Source: DASUPK01 sp963821705 (GTDB taxonomy: Bacteria; Actinomycetota; Thermoleophilia; Solirubrobacterales; 70-9). From it: a DNA stretch of 64,000 bases. A program made the position numbers and the translations under genes. Positions 49,578-58,175 of the stretch are shown here, in pieces. The stretch's first letter is position 1, and every line of letters starts with the position of its first letter. The stretch covers positions 1 through 64,000 of the forward strand of contig CAWGEV010000007.1 in assembly GCA_963821705.1 (NCBI GenBank), written 5' to 3'. The notes beneath the pieces were generated by a model that was given only the letters and a program-made list of their open reading frames with translations, made no database searches and was not told the DNA's origin.

Positions 49578-50632
49578 TCGACGATCCGCAGGTCCTTCGA
49601 GAGGCCGCTCAGGTTGCGGTAGCCCTCGTCGGTCACCACGACCAGGTCCTCGATGCGAACGCCTAGGCGGCCGGGCAGATAGACGCCGGGCTCGACGGTG
49701 ACCACGTTGCCCGGCTCGAGCTCGTCCTCGGAGGTGGGCGACAATCTGGGCGCCTCGTGGACCTCGAGGCCCACTCCGTGGCCGAGTCCGTGGCCGAAGT
49801 GGTCCCCGTGGCCCGCCTCGGAGATCATCTCCCGCGCGACGGCGTCGACCTCCTTGCCCGCGGCGCCGGGCCGCACCGCCTCCAGTGCGGCCGCCTGAGC
49901 GCCCCGGACCAGGTCGTACACCTCGTGCCCGTCCTCGTTCAGCTCACCGGTCGCGACTGTGCGTGTGCAATCCGAGCAGTAGCCGTCGAGCAGGGCGCCC
50001 ATGTCGAACACGACCAGCTCGCCGGACCCGATCTCGGTCTCCCCGGGCTCCGCGTGCGGAAGGGCGCCGTTCGCCGCGGTCGCCACGATCGGCGGGAACG
50101 AGGGCTCCGCCCCCAGCTCCCTGAGCCGCGCCTCGCAGTCCCGCGCCACCTCACGCTCCGTGCGACCGGCCAGCCCGCGCTCGAGCGCCCATTCGTAGAC
50201 CCCGTCCGTGAGCTCCGCGGCGGCCGCGATCCTCTCGAGCTCCTCCGACTCCTTGACGGCTCGCAGCTGCTCGACCAGGTCCCCGGCCGGGACGAACTCC
50301 ACGTCTTCGCCGGCGGCGGCCTCGAGGCGGGCCAGCTGGCGGACGCTCAGCTTCGCGTCCTCGAAGCCCACCCTGCCGTGCATCCGTCCCACGATCTGCG
50401 GGATCAGCTCCCGCTCCGCCTCGGGCCGCTCCCACTCCCGCGAGACCTCCTGCTCGGCTCGCTCGGTGTAGCGGAAGTCGGTGAAGAAGACGAGCTCGTC
50501 TCCGCCCACGAGGCAGGCGCCGTTCGTCCCGGTGAAGCCGGTCAGGTAGCGGACGTTGACGAGGTCCGAGACGAAGAGCTGGTCGAGCTCCTTCTCGGCG
50601 ACGACCCTCGCGAGCCGCTCCCCGCGCGTCAT
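49574..50632 (-). CDS. pepP: Xaa-Pro aminopeptidase/dipeptidase (M24)
   Basis: 352 residues. The N-terminal creatinase-like domain (VSDLVNVRYLTGFTGTNGACLV) is followed by a pita-bread metallopeptidase: VVFDMGALLDGYCSDCTRTV (metal Asp pair), FGHGLGHGVGLEVHEAPRLS (His), VVTVEPGVYLPG (Glu) and GVRIEDLVVV (Glu). It cleaves next to proline and is classically encoded beside efp. The ATG overlaps the aroQ stop (ATGA), so aroC-aroKB-aroQ-pepP form one chain. Here efp lies 10 kb away, separated by the accessory region. Confidence 0.93.
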   Translation of the reverse strand: MTRGERLARVVAEKELDQLFVSDLVNVRYLTGFTGTNGACLVGGDELVFFTDFRYTERAEQEVSREWERPEAERELIPQIVGRMHGRVGFEDAKLSVRQLARLEAAAGEDVEFVPAGDLVEQLRAVKESEELERIAAAAELTDGVYEWALERGLAGRTEREVARDCEARLRELGAEPSFPPIVATAANGALPHAEPGETEIGSGELVVFDMGALLDGYCSDCTRTVATGELNEDGHEVYDLVRGAQAAALEAVRPGAAGKEVDAVAREMISEAGHGDHFGHGLGHGVGLEVHEAPRLSPTSEDELEPGNVVTVEPGVYLPGRLGVRIEDLVVVTDEGYRNLSGLSKDLRIVD

Positions 50633-51087
50633 ACGCCCAGCGTCTTCGCGATCAGCTCGAGCGCCTCCCGGTAGCCGTCCGGGCCCTTGCCGTAGATCTG
50701 CCCGACGATCAGGTCGAGGCCATCGAAGACGGAGTGGCGGCGCCATTCCTCGCGCTTGGAGATGTCCGAGATATGGACCTCCACCGTCGGGATGTCGGTC
50801 AGGTCGAGGGCGTCCCGGATCGCCCACGAGTAGTGGGTCCAGGCCCCCGCGTTGATGACCGCCGCGTCGGCCCTCTCCGGCAGGCGGTGCAGGTGCTCGA
50901 CGAACTCGCCCTCCGAGTTCGAGTCGAAGAAGGCCGCCTCCAGGCCCAGCTCGCGGGCCCAGCGGCTGATCCTCACCTCGAGCTCCGGCAGCGTGAAGTC
51001 GCCGTAGATGTCCTTGGCGCGGCTGCCGAGCATGTCGAGGTTGACCCCGTGCATCACCTCGACTCGATTGCGGGTGGCGGCGCTCAC
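50629..51087 (-). CDS. aroQ: Type II 3-dehydroquinate dehydratase
   Basis: 152 residues, the usual length of the dodecameric type II enzyme that converts 3-dehydroquinate to 3-dehydroshikimate. VMHGVNLDMLGSR...IYG matches the N-terminal motif, normally HGPNLNLLGxR, with Pro and Asn replaced. AAVINAGAWTHYSWAIRDAL matches INPGAYTHTSVAIRDAL, and VEVHISDISKREEWRRHS the third block. The catalytic Tyr (IYG), Arg and His appear kept. GTGA overlap with aroKB couples translation. Confidence 0.9.
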   Translation of the reverse strand: MSAATRNRVEVMHGVNLDMLGSRAKDIYGDFTLPELEVRISRWARELGLEAAFFDSNSEGEFVEHLHRLPERADAAVINAGAWTHYSWAIRDALDLTDIPTVEVHISDISKREEWRRHSVFDGLDLIVGQIYGKGPDGYREALELIAKTLGV

Positions 51088-52655
51088 TTCAGCTCCTCGA
51101 CTACGGCTCGGACCCTATCCGGCTCGACCTCCTGGCCCCAGCGCGGCTCGCCGGGCTCGGCGAGCAGGACGAAGCCAAGTCCCTCGCGCGTTCGCTTCTT
51201 GTCGCGCTGCATCGCGTCGAGCACGGCGTCGACGTCCACGGACGGATCGAGGGAGACCGGCAGGCCGTGCGAGGCGAGCAGCCCCTCGACCTCGTTGCGG
51301 AGCGGATCCGCCCTGGAGAGCCTCAGGACGGCAAGCAGGCCCAGCCCGACCGCCTCGCCGTGCCGGTAGCGCTTGTACCCGGTGACCGCCTCGATCGCAT
51401 GACCCACCGTGTGGCCGAGGTTCAGGACCATGCGGCGCCCGGAGTCACGCTCGTCCGAGGCCACCACGTCGATCTTCGTCCTCGCGCACCGGAAGATGAC
51501 GTCGGTCATCCGCTCCGGGTCCAGGCTCTCGATCTCCTTGACCTCTGACCAGAGCGGGTCGCCGGCGATGAGCGCGGTCTTGACCACTTCGACGAAGCCG
51601 GCGGCCAGCTCCTGCGGCGGAAGCGTCTTCAGCGTCGCCGGATCGGCCAGCACCGCGATCGGCATGTGGTACGCGCCGACGTAGTTCTTCGCCTCTGGCA
51701 GGTCCACACCGGTCTTGCCGCCGTAGGCCGAGTCGACCTGGGCCACGAGGGTCGTCGGCGCCTGCACGAGGGGGACGCCCCGCTGGTAGGTGGCGGCGCA
51801 GAAGCCGGCCAGATCGCCGACCACACCACCCCCGAAAGCGAGCACGCAATCGTCGCGGTTGGCTCCCGCCGACGAGAGCTCACCGAGGATCCGCTCCGCC
51901 TCGGCGATCGTCTTCGAGGTCTCCGCCCCCTGGACGCCGATGACCGCCTGCGTCCGGGGGAGCAGCGAGCGATGGTGGCGGAGCGCCTCGTCGTCAGCTA
52001 CGCAGAAGGTCCGCGCGGGGAGGTCATCCGGGAGCGCCTCGCGGGCGTCGTCCAGCAGGCCGACGGCCCCCTCCCCCACGATCGCCGGGTAGGAGCGGCT
52101 CTCGGACTCCGCCCAGGCCATCCGGACGCTGGGAGTGCCCTGCATCGCGGCCAGCCATGGGGCCGCCGCCGCAGCCGCATCCCGGGCGTCGGAGGGCAGG
52201 ATCGCCCTGGCGAGCGACTCGTAGATCGGGCGGCGGTGGGCGATGCGCTCAGAGAACTCGGTCCGGTCGGCAGCCAGCGGGCGATCGGATCCCGACGCGC
52301 GCTGCCAGGCGATCTCCTCGTCGACGTCGCACCAGACCGGCATGTGCTGGGAGAGCGCGCGGCGGACCGCCTCGCTCTCGATCGCTCCGCCGCCGAGTGC
52401 GACCACCGAGGACGGGCCCCCGACCTGGCCGGCGAGCGCGTCCAACACCGAGACGACCAGCCGCTCCTCCCGGCGCCTGAACTCGATCTCGCCCTCACGC
52501 TCGAAGAAGGAGGAGATCGGCTCCCCCAACTCGCTCTCCAGAAGCTCGTCGGTGTCGACCACCCCAAGTCCCAGCCGCTCGGCCACGGCCTGCGCCGCCC
52601 GCGTCTTGCCCGCCGCCATGAAGCCGATGAAAACGATCCCGTGGTGCGCGCTCAC
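51084..52655 (-). CDS. aroKB: Fused shikimate kinase / 3-dehydroquinate synthase
   Basis: 523 residues from the GTG at 52655 (GTGA overlap with aroC; GTG 52664 is an alternative). Residues 1-160 are shikimate kinase: GFMAAGKTRAAQAV (Walker A), VVDTDELLE, VALGGGAI and RPLAADRTEFSERIAHRRPIY. The second part is 3-dehydroquinate synthase: DDCVLAFGGGVVGDLAGFCAATYQRGVPLVQAPTTLVAQVDSAYGGKTGVD with the zinc site later (MVLNLGHTVGHAIEAVTGYKRYRHGEAVGLG). One polypeptide thus carries steps 2 and 5 of the shikimate pathway. The genes are usually separate in Actinobacteria. Confidence 0.93.
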   Translation of the reverse strand: MSAHHGIVFIGFMAAGKTRAAQAVAERLGLGVVDTDELLESELGEPISSFFEREGEIEFRRREERLVVSVLDALAGQVGGPSSVVALGGGAIESEAVRRALSQHMPVWCDVDEEIAWQRASGSDRPLAADRTEFSERIAHRRPIYESLARAILPSDARDAAAAAAPWLAAMQGTPSVRMAWAESESRSYPAIVGEGAVGLLDDAREALPDDLPARTFCVADDEALRHHRSLLPRTQAVIGVQGAETSKTIAEAERILGELSSAGANRDDCVLAFGGGVVGDLAGFCAATYQRGVPLVQAPTTLVAQVDSAYGGKTGVDLPEAKNYVGAYHMPIAVLADPATLKTLPPQELAAGFVEVVKTALIAGDPLWSEVKEIESLDPERMTDVIFRCARTKIDVVASDERDSGRRMVLNLGHTVGHAIEAVTGYKRYRHGEAVGLGLLAVLRLSRADPLRNEVEGLLASHGLPVSLDPSVDVDAVLDAMQRDKKRTREGLGFVLLAEPGEPRWGQEVEPDRVRAVVEELK

Positions 52656-53815
52656 CTCTTCCACCCGATGCGCTGCCTGTACGCCTCGAGGGCTGACAGC
52701 ACGTCGTCGATGTGATCGCCCCCGAACTTCTCCCGGTAGGCGCCGGCGAGGACGAGCGCGACCATCGCCTCGGCCACCACTCCGGCGGCGGGCACCACCG
52801 TGGAGTCGGTCCGCTCGCGCATCGCCTGGGCGGGCTCCTTGGTCTCGGTGTCGACCGAGCGAAGCGGCTGGGTCATCGTGGAGATCGGCTTGATCGCAGC
52901 CTGGACGACCAGCGGCTCCCCGTTGGTCATCCCTCCCTCGAGGCCGCCCGCGCGGTTGGTCTCGCGGTACCAGCCGCGCTCCTCCGTGAAGAAGATCTCG
53001 TCGTGCGCCTCGGAGCCCGGCTTGCCGGCCACCTCCCAGGCCTCACCCAGGGAGACGCCCTTCACCGACTGGATCGAGCAGACCGCCTGGGCCAGCCGCC
53101 CGTCGAGCTTCTCGCTCCAGGAGACGGGCGAGCCGATCCCGGGCACGAGCCCGAATGCGCGCACCTCGAACTTGCCGCCCAGCGACTCGTTCTCCTTCCG
53201 CAGCCGGTCGATCTCGGCGACCATCGCCTCGGAGGTCGCGGAATCGAGGCAGCGGACCAGGGACTCGTCGACCTCCGCGAAGTCCTCGGGCGTCAGGTCA
53301 TGCCGCTCCGGCGCGCTCACCGATGCGATCTGGATGACGTGGCTGTGGACGCTGACCCCGACGGCGGCAAGGAAGCCCTTGGCGATCGTGCCGGCCGCCA
53401 CCCGGGCCGCGGTTTCGCGCGCGCTGGCGCGCTCCAGAACGTTCCGAACATCGGTGAAGCCGAACTTCTGGAGCCCGGCCAGGTCGGCATGGCCGGGTCG
53501 CGGCAGGTGCGACTCCTCGACCTCCGCGTCCACCGGCCAGGGGTTCATGCGCTCGTCCCAGTTCGGGTAGTCGCGATTGGGGACCAGCACCGCGATCGGG
53601 CTGCCGAGCGTGCGGCCGTGCCGCACCCCCGAGCGGATCTCGACCGTGTCGCTCTCGATCTTCATGCGACCGCCGCGGCCGTGGCCGAGCTGCCGCCGCG
53701 CCATGTCGCGGTCGAGGGCGCCTCGATCGAGCTCAAGCCCGGCGGGAATGCCCTCGACGATCGCAACCAGCCCGGGGCCGTGCGATTCACCCGCTGTCGT
53801 GAACCTGAAAGTCAC
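52652..53815 (-). CDS. aroC: Chorismate synthase
   Basis: 387 residues, FMN-dependent final enzyme of the shikimate pathway. TFRFTTAGESHGPGLVAIVEGIPAG is the N-terminal signature, SGVRHGRTLGSPIAVLVPNRD and RPGHADLAGLQKFGFTDVRNVLERASARETAARVA the active-site blocks, and GGLEGGMTNGEPLVVQAAIKPISTM the third. It heads the aroC-aroKB-aroQ-pepP operon. TACGCT lies 6 nt before the GTG start. Confidence 0.97.
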   Translation of the reverse strand: MTFRFTTAGESHGPGLVAIVEGIPAGLELDRGALDRDMARRQLGHGRGGRMKIESDTVEIRSGVRHGRTLGSPIAVLVPNRDYPNWDERMNPWPVDAEVEESHLPRPGHADLAGLQKFGFTDVRNVLERASARETAARVAAGTIAKGFLAAVGVSVHSHVIQIASVSAPERHDLTPEDFAEVDESLVRCLDSATSEAMVAEIDRLRKENESLGGKFEVRAFGLVPGIGSPVSWSEKLDGRLAQAVCSIQSVKGVSLGEAWEVAGKPGSEAHDEIFFTEERGWYRETNRAGGLEGGMTNGEPLVVQAAIKPISTMTQPLRSVDTETKEPAQAMRERTDSTVVPAAGVVAEAMVALVLAGAYREKFGGDHIDDVLSALEAYRQRIGWKR

Positions 53816-53821
53816 GCGGGC

Positions 53822-53827
53822 AGCGTA
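53822..53827 (-). promoter_or_regulatory. TACGCT -10 box, leaderless aroC operon
   Basis: Reverse-strand TACGCT ends 6 nt before the GTG at 53815. Confidence 0.45.
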
Positions 53828-53853
53828 GATGGCGGCGCATTCCCGTTTCGGTC

Positions 53854-54288
53854 TCAGGGTTGCGGAGCCATCGCCGCCAGAGCCCCGAGGGCGAGGAAGG
53901 GAGCGAAGGGAATGGTGCGGCTGCGGGCCGACCAGCCGTGGCGTGCGATCAGCGCCAGGCCGGCCAGCGACCCGGCCGCGAGTGCCACCGTCATCGCCTC
54001 GGCCACCCCGCCACCGAGGTAGAAGCCGAGCACCCCGGCGAGCTTCACGTCCCCCAGCCCCATCCCGTTCGGGTGAACCAGCGCAGCGACGAGCAGGAAC
54101 CCTCCGGCTCCCGCCGCCGCCAGCCCCCGCTCGGGAATCTCAGCGGGATCGGAGATCAGCAAGACCGCCAGCGCCAGGGCCAGGCTCGCAACGAGGGGCG
54201 CATCCGGAATCAGGCGGGAGCGCAGATCCGTAACCGTGACCAGGCCGAGAACGACGACGAGCGAGGCGTCGAGGAGGGCGGCGGCCAT
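53854..54288 (-). CDS. Minimal type IV prepilin peptidase (A24)
   Basis: 144 residues, only the peptidase half of PilD. TDLRSRLIPDAPL holds the first catalytic Asp (D-x5-IP-x), and NGMGLGDVKLAGVLGFYLGG the second (GxGD-V-K). About five membrane segments are predicted. There is no N-terminal methylase domain with CXXC pairs, so it probably cleaves but does not methylate prepilins, as in archaeal and some Tad/Flp-type enzymes. The neighbouring genes include no pilin or assembly ATPase. Confidence 0.85.
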   Translation of the reverse strand: MAAALLDASLVVVLGLVTVTDLRSRLIPDAPLVASLALALAVLLISDPAEIPERGLAAAGAGGFLLVAALVHPNGMGLGDVKLAGVLGFYLGGGVAEAMTVALAAGSLAGLALIARHGWSARSRTIPFAPFLALGALAAMAPQP

Positions 54289-54326
54289 ATCGTTGAGAGC
54301 GCATTGACCCCGGAGCTCTCCCCCTG

Positions 54327-54863
54327 ATGGCGGCCCGCCGCCTGTTGATCGTGATGCTGGTCCTGCTCGGGCTCTCCACCCTGGCGGCGGCTCTGGTTCC
54401 GCAGCATGCGCTCCGGCGCGACACCACCGGGAAGACCGCGACTCAGCCGACCCAGAGCACGACGACCGCCGCCCCGCCCGCCGGGCGGATGCTGAGCGCG
54501 AAGATCACGGTCGGGGACAAGCAGGTACCGGTGGTCGCCGGCCCGGTCTGTATCGACAAGAAGTGCGGGGAGCCCATCCACGTGGGGGATCAGCTGCAGC
54601 TCGACGTCTACGCACCGAAGCAGGTCGAGCTCTCGATCCCGGCCTTCGGCCTGTTGGGGGTCGCCTCGCGCAACGCTCCCGCGCTCTTCCAGGTCCTGTT
54701 CACGGAGCCGACCACCGTCGGCATCGTCAACACCGCGACCGGCCAGCCTGCCGCGAAGATCGAGGTCCTGTCGCGAAAGGCGGCGGCAAAGACTCTTCAG
54801 AAGAGCAAGAGGGAGAAGGCGAAGCAGAAGGGCGGCTCTAAGCCTCGAGCTCGCGGGGGATGA
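54327..54863 (+). CDS. Membrane-anchored or exported protein of unknown function
   Basis: 178 residues. A hydrophobic N-terminus (LLIVMLVLLGLSTLAAALVP) is followed by a Thr/Ala/Pro linker and a beta-rich domain (ITVGDKQVPVVAGPVCIDKKCGEPIHVGDQLQLDVYAPKQVELSIPAFGLLGVA) with a Cys pair. The shape suggests a small cupredoxin-like domain, but no metal ligands are certain. The C-terminus is Lys/Arg-rich. The last 26 bases overlap the convergent htrA gene. It diverges from the prepilin peptidase. Confidence 0.6.
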   Translation: MAARRLLIVMLVLLGLSTLAAALVPQHALRRDTTGKTATQPTQSTTTAAPPAGRMLSAKITVGDKQVPVVAGPVCIDKKCGEPIHVGDQLQLDVYAPKQVELSIPAFGLLGVASRNAPALFQVLFTEPTTVGIVNTATGQPAAKIEVLSRKAAAKTLQKSKREKAKQKGGSKPRARGG

Positions 54864-55869
54864 GGTCCACCTTGAGCAGGCTGCCGTTGCGGACGACGTC
54901 CACCTCGATCCCCTGACCGATCCGCTCGGCGACCATCAGGCGCTGAAGGTCGCCGACGTCCGCCATCGGCTCCCCGTCCACAGCGACGATCAGGTCCTCG
55001 GCCCGGAGGCCGGCGCAATCGGCGGGGCTGCTCGAGACGACCTCGACCACCTCGATGCCTGCATCCCGCCCGAGCCGCGACGCGATCCTGGGCGGCAGCG
55101 GGCGCGAGCCGCCGACGATGCCGATGTAGGCACGGCGGACCCGGCCCTCGTTCATCAGGGCGGAGATGATCCTCCTCGTCGCCTCGTTGATCGGCACGGC
55201 CAGTCCGAGGCCGATGCCGGCCACCGCGGTGTTGACCCCGACTACCCGGCTCAGCCCGTCCGCGAGCGCCCCGCCGGAGTTGCCCGGGTTGAGGGCTGCA
55301 TCCGTCTGGATCACGTTCTCGACCAGCCTGCCTGCCGAGCCGGAACGGGTCGGCAGCGAGCGGCCGAGCGCCGACACAACGCCCGCGGTGACGGTTCCGG
55401 CCAGGCCCATCGGACTGCCGATCGCGACCACGAGCTGGCCGACGCGCAGCTCGTCCGCGTCCCCGAGCTGCGCCGGGGTCAGGTCGCGCGCGTCCGCTCG
55501 CACCACGGCGAGGTCGGAGAGCGCGTCCGCCCCGACGACCTCCGCGGCCTGCTCGCGGCCGTCGGAGAAGGAGGCGCTCACGCCGCTGCCGCCCGCGACC
55601 ACATGGGCCGAGGTCAGCATGTAGCCATCGGAGGAGATCGCGACTCCGCTGCCGGCACCCTCAGCGACCCGGCCGCGCCGCGTGCGGCGTGAGACGGCGA
55701 GATGGGCGACCGAGGGCGTCAGCCGCTCGGCGACCCCCGCGACGGTGCGCGAGTACGCGTCGAACGCATCGGCATCGGGCAGCTTCGGCTCCGGCCTCGC
55801 CGGGACGCCGTTGGCGACGCCGTCGGAGATCAGCTTCAGCCCTCCGGAGATCAGCTTGAGCTTCGGCAC
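54838..55869 (-). CDS. HtrA/DegP-like serine protease with PDZ domain
   Basis: 343 residues. The catalytic triad is His in YMLTSAHVVAGG, Asp in DALSDLAVVRAD and Ser in ALNPGNSGGALAD. A C-terminal PDZ domain (RAYIGIVGG...VVEVVSSSPADCAGLRAEDLIVAVDGEPMADVGDLQRLM) binds substrate C-termini. No signal peptide or membrane segment is clear, which is unusual; it may act in the cytosol or be exported differently. The GTG start is 7 nt after TAATTT. It overlaps its convergent neighbour by 26 bases. Confidence 0.9.
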   Translation of the reverse strand: MPKLKLISGGLKLISDGVANGVPARPEPKLPDADAFDAYSRTVAGVAERLTPSVAHLAVSRRTRRGRVAEGAGSGVAISSDGYMLTSAHVVAGGSGVSASFSDGREQAAEVVGADALSDLAVVRADARDLTPAQLGDADELRVGQLVVAIGSPMGLAGTVTAGVVSALGRSLPTRSGSAGRLVENVIQTDAALNPGNSGGALADGLSRVVGVNTAVAGIGLGLAVPINEATRRIISALMNEGRVRRAYIGIVGGSRPLPPRIASRLGRDAGIEVVEVVSSSPADCAGLRAEDLIVAVDGEPMADVGDLQRLMVAERIGQGIEVDVVRNGSLLKVDLIPRELEA

Positions 55870-55876
55870 TAACGAA

Positions 55877-55882
55877 AAATTA
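55877..55882 (-). promoter_or_regulatory. TAATTT -10 box, leaderless htrA-like gene
   Basis: Reverse-strand TAATTT ends 7 nt before the GTG at 55869. Confidence 0.5.
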
Positions 55883-55902
55883 GCAACAGGCGGTGCTCAG
55901 CA

Positions 55903-56745
55903 TCAGGGGCCGCCCCCTCTCGCGGCGGCCTCTCTCATCACATCCAGCGGGGGATCCATGCCCGTCCAGATCCTCAGCGATTCCGCACCTTGGCGAACCA
56001 GGACCTCGAGGCCGCCGACCGCGGTCGCCCCGCGCGCCCGGGCCTCGGCGACCAGCCTGCCGTCACCCCCGGCGTACACCAGGTCGACGAGGACGACCTC
56101 CGGGCCGAAGCGCTCCGGGTCGAGCGGCAGCTGCTCGAAGGGGTCCTCGTCCCGCATGCCGATGGCGGTGCAGTTGACGATCAGCTCGAACGAGCCGGCC
56201 CGGGCCTGAGCGGCGCTGAGCGGCGCCAGCTTTCCCTCGGCCGGGGTCCCGCCCCCGACCCGGGCCAGATCGCGGACGAGAGCAGCGGCTCGCTCGGCGG
56301 TGCGGTTCCAGACCGACACGAGAGCGCCCTGGCCGGCGAGCGCCCAGATGACGGCCCGGGCCGAGCCGCCGGCGCCGAGCACGAGCGCGGTCTTTCCGCC
56401 GACCGGCCCGGGCAACGTGGCAAGCAGGCCGCTCGCATCGGTGTTGTCGGCGCGGATGCCCCGCCCCCGGAAGCTGAGCGTGTTCGCGGCCCCGATCTCC
56501 CGGGCCGCGTCCGAGGCCTCGTCGGCAACCGCGAGCCCGGCCTCCTTGTGCGGGATCGTGACATTGACGCCGACGAACCCCTCCCCCGGCAGCGCCCGCA
56601 CCCGCTCGTCGAAGCCGGCGGGCTCGACGTCGATCGCCTCGTAGCTCCACTCCACGCCGAGCGCCAGGGCCTTGAGCGCGGCGGTCTGCATCGCCGGCGA
56701 GCGCGAGTGCGACACGGGATGTCCGAGCACAGCGAGCCGCTTCAC
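55903..56745 (-). CDS. aroE: Shikimate dehydrogenase
   Basis: 280 residues, NADPH-dependent reduction of 3-dehydroshikimate. KRLAVLGHPVSHSRSPAMQTAAL is the substrate-binding N-terminus, VNVTIPHKEAGLAVADEAS holds the catalytic Lys, and ALVLGAGGSARAVIWAL is the dinucleotide motif. VGGLEVLVRQGAESLRIWTG ends the protein. The GTG at 56745, with GGAGGTGA upstream, gives the family start; the frame continues upstream inside mltG but does not code there. It lies 17 nt after the mltG stop. Confidence 0.95.
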   Translation of the reverse strand: MKRLAVLGHPVSHSRSPAMQTAALKALALGVEWSYEAIDVEPAGFDERVRALPGEGFVGVNVTIPHKEAGLAVADEASDAAREIGAANTLSFRGRGIRADNTDASGLLATLPGPVGGKTALVLGAGGSARAVIWALAGQGALVSVWNRTAERAAALVRDLARVGGGTPAEGKLAPLSAAQARAGSFELIVNCTAIGMRDEDPFEQLPLDPERFGPEVVLVDLVYAGGDGRLVAEARARGATAVGGLEVLVRQGAESLRIWTGMDPPLDVMREAAARGGGP

Positions 56746-56762
56746 CTCCGGCTCACCTCCCG

Positions 56763-58175
56763 TCAGCTCTGGCAGTGGGCGGGCGCCCGGCCGGCGTTGT
56801 ACGCGGCCACCAGCTGGTTGAACTCCGAGCCGCTCGCCGTGAAGCAGTGGTGGCCGCCGCCGTTCGCCTTCAGCACGTAGTAGAGGTAGGGCACCTTGGC
56901 CGGGTGCGCGGCCGCCTGGATCGCCGCCAGGCCCGGGTTGCCGATCGGCGTCGGAGGGAGCCCGGCGTTGATCCGCGTGTTGTAGGGCGATGGCGTCTTG
57001 AGCTGGGACTCGGTGATGGCGCCGGTGTAGTTGTGGAACTCGAACCGCGTCGTCGCGTCGATCCCGAGCGGCATCCCCCGGTGCAGGCGGTTGTAGATGA
57101 CGGCGGCGACCAGACGCTGCTCCGACGGGATCTGCACCTCCTTGTTGATCATCGAGGCGATCGTGAGCACGTCGTAGATCGTCAGGTTCTTGGACTTCGC
57201 GTACGACATGTTCACCCCGGCGATGTTCTGCTGGAACGCCTGGAGCTGCTCGGAGACGAGCTGGTCCACGTTCGCCCCCGGGTCGAGCTGGTAGGTGGCC
57301 GGGAACAGGAAGCCCTCGAGGGACTTCGGGTTGTGGGCTCCGTACTTGTTGGGATCGAAGCCCTTGAAGCTCTTGCTGGCGGCCAGGTAGTCCCCCTGGA
57401 GGCCGAGGTCCTTGATCGTCGCGGCGATCTGGGTGCGGTCCTCTCCCTCGGGGATCGTGACGTTCACCTTGCCGCCCGAACTGGTCAGCCGGTCGATGGC
57501 GGTCCCGTAGCTCATGTTGTGGGCGAGCACGTAGCGGCCCGGAAGGATCTGGCCGGTCTTGCCGGCAAGCTTGAGACGCCACTCGAAGAGCGTGCCGTTC
57601 GAGACCACGTCGTTCTTCGTCAGCAGGTCGGAGACCTCGCTCGCGCTTGCGCCCTCGGGGACGGTGACGACGACCGTTCCCGTTCCGCTGCCGGGGTCGA
57701 AGGGCGGCGGCTGGAAGAAGGCGATCAGGAACCACGCCACCAGGGCACCGACCAGCAGCAGCCCCAGCGCCAGGAAGCGGCGGCGCCGATAGGTGCCCTT
57801 CGGTCGCGGAGGCCCTGGGTCGCCACCGTCTCGGCCGAACCGCTGGCGGAGCGAGGGGCGCGGAGCCTTCTGCGTGGGCGGGGCCGCTGCTGCAGGGGCG
57901 GCGGGTGCCGCCTGAGCCGCCCTCTTCGGGCGGCGACGCCGCGGCGCCGGCTGTGGCTGCTCGGCGGCGGGCTGCTCGGCGGCGGGTTCCTTGGGCGCCT
58001 TCTTAGGCTTGCGGCTCTTGCCCCGGCGCTGCTCACGGTCGCGTCGCCGCCGCTCGCGCTCGAGCGAGGCCGGATCGTCGCGGCCGAACTCGTCGGTGGG
58101 CGGCTTCACACCGTCCCCGGGCGCCGTCAGGTTGCCCTCGGTGTCGGCCACCCAGTCGTCGCGCTCGTCCTGCAC
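56763..58175 (-). CDS. mltG: Endolytic murein transglycosylase MltG (YceG-like)
   Basis: 470 residues. A long charged, Pro/Ala-rich cytosolic region (1-130) is followed by one membrane helix (about 135-158) and an extracytoplasmic LysM-like plus YceG domain: VTVPEGASASEVSDLLTKNDVV, FLFPATYQLDPG, and the active-site helix DVLTIASMINKEVQIPSEQRLVAAVIYNRLHRGMPLGIDATTRFE. In MltG the helix usually reads ASIVEKE; the first Glu, thought to be catalytic, is Asn here. It normally cleaves nascent glycan strands. It overlaps ruvX by 1 base. Confidence 0.93.
   Translation of the reverse strand: MQDERDDWVADTEGNLTAPGDGVKPPTDEFGRDDPASLERERRRRDREQRRGKSRKPKKAPKEPAAEQPAAEQPQPAPRRRRPKRAAQAAPAAPAAAAPPTQKAPRPSLRQRFGRDGGDPGPPRPKGTYRRRRFLALGLLLVGALVAWFLIAFFQPPPFDPGSGTGTVVVTVPEGASASEVSDLLTKNDVVSNGTLFEWRLKLAGKTGQILPGRYVLAHNMSYGTAIDRLTSSGGKVNVTIPEGEDRTQIAATIKDLGLQGDYLAASKSFKGFDPNKYGAHNPKSLEGFLFPATYQLDPGANVDQLVSEQLQAFQQNIAGVNMSYAKSKNLTIYDVLTIASMINKEVQIPSEQRLVAAVIYNRLHRGMPLGIDATTRFEFHNYTGAITESQLKTPSPYNTRINAGLPPTPIGNPGLAAIQAAAHPAKVPYLYYVLKANGGGHHCFTASGSEFNQLVAAYNAGRAPAHCQS

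Noticed and set aside
50629..51087. AroQ as an inactive homologue because of HGVNLDMLG
   Set aside because: The Pro and Asn changes are in the motif, but the Tyr, Arg, His and the third block are kept and the gene is inside an aro operon, so an active enzyme is more likely.
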